A stretch of 64,000 nucleotides of DNA, taken from assembly GCA_964657395.1 (NCBI GenBank), contig CAZZUX010000001.1:1-64000 (forward strand). The letters are read 5' to 3'. This DNA is from G963692885 sp964657395. GTDB lineage: Bacteria; Acidobacteriota; Terriglobia; Terriglobales; Acidobacteriaceae. Both the position numbers and the translations under genes were made by a program. Position 1 is the stretch's first letter, and each line of letters begins with the position of its first letter. The notes below the pieces were generated by a model that worked only from the letters and a program-made list of their open reading frames with translations, ran no database searches and was not told the origin of the DNA. Of this stretch, positions 61,234 through 64,000 are shown in pieces.

Positions 61234-62742
61234 CTAGCTTTTTTCGTGGAACAAGTCTGCGAGTGCAGGGTAGATGCTGCGATAGCGGTCATACTGAGAG
61301 GCGAGGATCGTGACTGCTGCTGGTTCCGGTTGAATTTTCTCGCGAATGCGAATCACAGACCGGCAGGCATCATCGACGGACGGCCAGAGATCTGCGCCTA
61401 CGCCGGCCAGCAGTGCAGCACCGTAAGCTGCACCTTCCTCGGCCTCGACAATTTCCACGGGACTCCCGTAGATGTCGGCCTGGATCTGGCGCCATATTCC
61501 TGATCGAGCGCCTCCCCCGCCCAGCCGAATATTCGCGACAGGCACGCCCAGTTGAGCAAACATGGTAAGTGTGTCCTTGAGGCTGAACGCGACACCTTCC
61601 ATGATGGCGCGGATGATGTGCCCCCGCCGGTGGTGTGCCTGCAGGCCGGTGAGAGTTGCGCGCGCTTCGGGATCGAGATGTGGCGCACGCTCGCCCATGA
61701 GATAGGGTGTCCAGAGAACACCCTCCGAGCCAGGTGCCACGGCCGCGGCTTCTGCAGCGAGCAGGTCGTACGGGTCTTTGCCTGGATATGCTCCAGCTTG
61801 AACGCCGAAGGTATCGCGGAACCATCGTAATGACAAGCCAGCCGCCTGGGTCACACCCATCACGTGCCAGCGTTCAGGAATGGCATGACAGAACGTATGC
61901 AGTCGACCGTGCGGTTCGAGGAAAGGCTTGTCTGTTGCGGCAAAGACGACACCGGAAGTGCCGATGGTGGCGCTCACATCGCCGGGTCGCACGATGCCCA
62001 TGCCAAGAGCGCCTGCTGCCTGGTCTCCGGCTCCGGCCACGACGAGGGTTCCCGCGCGCAGCCCGGTGAGTGCGGCGGCCTTTTCGGTGATGTGCCCGAC
62101 GATCTCTTGCGATTCATACACGGGTGGTAGACAGCTTGCAGGAATGCCGGTGGCGGTAAGCATCTCCTGCGACCAGCAACGGTTTACCACGTCAAGCAGG
62201 AGTGTGCCGGAGGCTTCTGCAACATCAATAGCGTGCACGCCGGTCATGCAGAAGCGCACGTAATCTTTGGGCAGCAGCAGTTTGCGGAAGCGCTTCCATA
62301 GCTCCGGCTCGTGTGTTCGCACCCAGAGCAGCTTGGTCAGCGTGAAATTAGTAAGTGCGGGATTGGACGTGAGCTGAACGATGCGCTCGGCACCGACAGT
62401 CTTGTTCAACCAGTCACATTCAGGCGCGGTGCGCTGATCGCACCAGATGAGCGCGGGCCGCAGTACCTGGTCGTTCTCATCCAGTAGCACAGCGCCGTGC
62501 ATCTGGCCTGCCAGGCCGACGCCGCCGATCTGATCTGCAGGCGTTCCACTCTTTTCGAGCACCGCGCGAATGGCAAGTTGTGCCGCATGCCACCAGTCGA
62601 CAGGGTCTTGCTCAGCCCAGCCTGGCTTCGGTGAAGCGAAGGGAACATGTTCGTGGATCGCAGAGGCCACAACGCCGCCCTGCTCGTTGATGAGCAGAGC
62701 GCGTGTACCCCCGGTGCCGATGTCGATTCCTAACAGCTTCAT
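61234..62742 (-). CDS. xylB: xylulokinase
   Basis: This 502-residue FGGY-family kinase phosphorylates D-xylulose to xylulose 5-phosphate with ATP. The signatures are LLGIDIGTGGTRALL, GVGLAGQMHGAVLLDE, ALIWCDQRTAPEC, GAGDQAAGALGMGIV, and the C-terminal IRLGGGGARSGIWRQIQADIYG. The length matches XylB (about 484-500). It lies 13 bases after the araB stop and 8 bases before the M24 homologue, so the three genes form one leftward operon. Confidence 0.92.
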   Translation of the reverse strand: MKLLGIDIGTGGTRALLINEQGGVVASAIHEHVPFASPKPGWAEQDPVDWWHAAQLAIRAVLEKSGTPADQIGGVGLAGQMHGAVLLDENDQVLRPALIWCDQRTAPECDWLNKTVGAERIVQLTSNPALTNFTLTKLLWVRTHEPELWKRFRKLLLPKDYVRFCMTGVHAIDVAEASGTLLLDVVNRCWSQEMLTATGIPASCLPPVYESQEIVGHITEKAAALTGLRAGTLVVAGAGDQAAGALGMGIVRPGDVSATIGTSGVVFAATDKPFLEPHGRLHTFCHAIPERWHVMGVTQAAGLSLRWFRDTFGVQAGAYPGKDPYDLLAAEAAAVAPGSEGVLWTPYLMGERAPHLDPEARATLTGLQAHHRRGHIIRAIMEGVAFSLKDTLTMFAQLGVPVANIRLGGGGARSGIWRQIQADIYGSPVEIVEAEEGAAYGAALLAGVGADLWPSVDDACRSVIRIREKIQPEPAAVTILASQYDRYRSIYPALADLFHEKS

Positions 62743-62755
62743 GCCTGCCCTTGTA

Positions 62756-64000
62756 TCACGCCGTTAGCAGCGGAGTGTGTTGCCGTTGAACTTCCGCAGC
62801 AATCAGGCGCAGCTCGGGCAGCACGTCACCCAGTGGAATAGCAGCTGCACTGCGGGTCCCCAGTGCGAAATAGATGTTGCGGTAGTGCCGGTAGAGACGT
62901 TCGTAGACCGCGACTGCGTACGGCTCCGGCTCATAGGTGACGTGGGGCAGACATAGCTTTTCTTGGGCGGCTTCGATAGTGGGGAAGACGCCCGCGGCCA
63001 CGAATGCGAAGATGGCAGAGCCAAGACTGGTGGGCGTTCCACTCGGCACAAGGACTGGTTTGCCAAGGACATTAGCGTAGACCTGGTTAAGGGTTTTGTT
63101 GTTCTGCGGAATGCCGCCCCCGTTGATGACCCGGTCGACGGGGACGCCGTTCTCTGCCATGCGGTCGAGGATGATGCGCGTATGAAACGCCGTACCTTCG
63201 ATGGCCGCGAAGAGTTCATCCTGCGCGGTGTGCAGCAGGTTCCATCCAAGCGTGATGCCACCGAGTTCTGCATTGACAAGGACCGTGCGATCGCCATTGT
63301 CCCAGCTCAGCCGAAGCAATCCTGTCTGGCCTGCGCGATACTCTTCAAGGCCCTTGCTGAGTTCCGCGACTCTGGTATTGGCACGCTTTGCAATGGCTTC
63401 GAAGATGTCGCCAGTGGCGGACAGGCCTGCTTCCACACCTGTGAAAGCAGGGTGCACGCTGCCGGGCACGACACCGCAAACGCCGGGGACCAGGCGATTG
63501 TCGCGCTGCATAGCGATGATGCAGGTCGAGGTGCCGACTACGTTCACGACATCGCCCTCTTTGCATCCAGCGCCGATCGCATCCCAGTGTGCGTCAAAGG
63601 CACCGACCGGAACTGGAATGCCGGCTTCGAGTTCGAGCGCTTCGGCCCATTGCGCGGAGAGATGGCCCGCAAGTGAGTCGGATGTGTGGTATTCGCCGCC
63701 TAGTTTTTCGCGGACGCCGTCGAACAGTGGATCGAGCTTCGACAGGAAGGATTGAGGCGGAAGACCGCCGAGACTTTCGTTCCAGAGCCACTTGTGTCCC
63801 ATGGCACAAATGCTTCGCTTCACCTGCTTCGGGTCGGTAATGCCGCACAGTGTGGCCGCAACCATGTCGCAATGTTCGAAGGCGCTGGCAAACTGCTCGC
63901 GCTTGTCAGGATTGTTGCGCAGGAAATGAAGCAGCTTGGCGAAGCCCCATTCGTGCGAATATACGCCGCCACACCACTCGATGGCTTCGAGCTTTTCCCG
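62756..64000 (-). CDS. araB: ribulokinase, C-terminal part (5' end beyond the window)
   Basis: The last 414 codons of a ribulokinase are present; the full enzyme is about 560 residues and phosphorylates L-ribulose in arabinose catabolism. The frame runs open to the window edge and begins REKLEAIEWCGGVYSHEW. Family blocks are SICAMGHKWLWNE, PVPVGAFDAHWDAIGAG, VVGTSTCIIAM, VCGVVPGSVHPAFTGVEAGLSATGDIF and VINGGGIPQNN. An internal ATG at 63865 is not the real start. xylB follows 13 bases downstream. Confidence 0.92.
   Translation of the reverse strand, partial: REKLEAIEWCGGVYSHEWGFAKLLHFLRNNPDKREQFASAFEHCDMVAATLCGITDPKQVKRSICAMGHKWLWNESLGGLPPQSFLSKLDPLFDGVREKLGGEYHTSDSLAGHLSAQWAEALELEAGIPVPVGAFDAHWDAIGAGCKEGDVVNVVGTSTCIIAMQRDNRLVPGVCGVVPGSVHPAFTGVEAGLSATGDIFEAIAKRANTRVAELSKGLEEYRAGQTGLLRLSWDNGDRTVLVNAELGGITLGWNLLHTAQDELFAAIEGTAFHTRIILDRMAENGVPVDRVINGGGIPQNNKTLNQVYANVLGKPVLVPSGTPTSLGSAIFAFVAAGVFPTIEAAQEKLCLPHVTYEPEPYAVAVYERLYRHYRNIYFALGTRSAAAIPLGDVLPELRLIAAEVQRQHTPLLTA

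Overview
The window is ordinary-looking chromosomal DNA of moderately high GC. It is densely packed with housekeeping, carbohydrate and signalling genes on both strands. I found no phage, insertion sequence, CRISPR array or plasmid gene. The mix suggests a soil bacterium of the Acidobacteriota, probably class Terriglobia: a sialate O-acetylesterase beside a GH2 enzyme, a GH18-deacetylase-GT2 fusion, many GT-C glycosyltransferases, a fused receiver/thioredoxin-reductase-like protein, and small membrane genes behind serS. This placement is inference from gene style, not from a marker comparison. Two runs of N (100 bases inside serS, 10 bases between motA and motB) show that this is a draft scaffold.

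Layout. 1-4.2 kb: tRNA-Ala, then a leftward kaiC-like / histidine kinase / rbsK operon. 4.5-9.7 kb: a 58-residue protein, PhoU, a YceI protein, a helix-hairpin-helix lipoprotein, an IscA/ErpA protein, a quinone oxidoreductase and a YhhQ-type queuosine precursor transporter. 9.8-15 kb: a leftward secreted carbohydrate pair (sialate O-acetylesterase, GH2). 15.1-17 kb: rpsA, with a perfect parS-like palindrome just upstream. 17.3-23.8 kb: paoABC-type molybdenum hydroxylase with an XdhC maturation factor, then a GT4 enzyme. 23.8-31 kb: a split KdpD-type sensor whose kinase half lacks the phospho-accepting histidine, a MetE-like enzyme, a ClC transporter and a TPR protein. 31.2-34.3 kb: larE-larC-larB for the nickel-pincer nucleotide cofactor. 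34.5-46.4 kb: PP2C phosphatase, hydroxyacyl-CoA dehydrogenase, APH-like kinase, MBL hydrolase, HD hydrolase, pyrD, a PafA-like phosphatase, serS and a LolA-like protein. 46.5-50 kb: the GH18-NodB-GT2 fusion. 50-56 kb: P5C dehydrogenase and a redox/two-component cluster. 56-58.2 kb: motAB. 58.2-64 kb: a GT-C enzyme, a degenerate M24 peptidase homologue, xylB and the 3' part of araB.

The most unusual theme is signalling proteins with altered catalytic positions. A histidine kinase has Gln in place of the H-box His and is coupled to a stand-alone KdpD N-terminal domain. A LuxR-type regulator lacks the receiver Asp. The receiver/TrxR fusion next to it lacks the CxxC pair. The kinase downstream of kaiC has a receiver-like domain without Asp. 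The M24 homologue in the pentose kinase operon has also lost metal-ligand aspartates. Other points of interest are the parS-like site, the lar operon with its very His-rich LarC and no larA in view, and the tri-domain polysaccharide protein.
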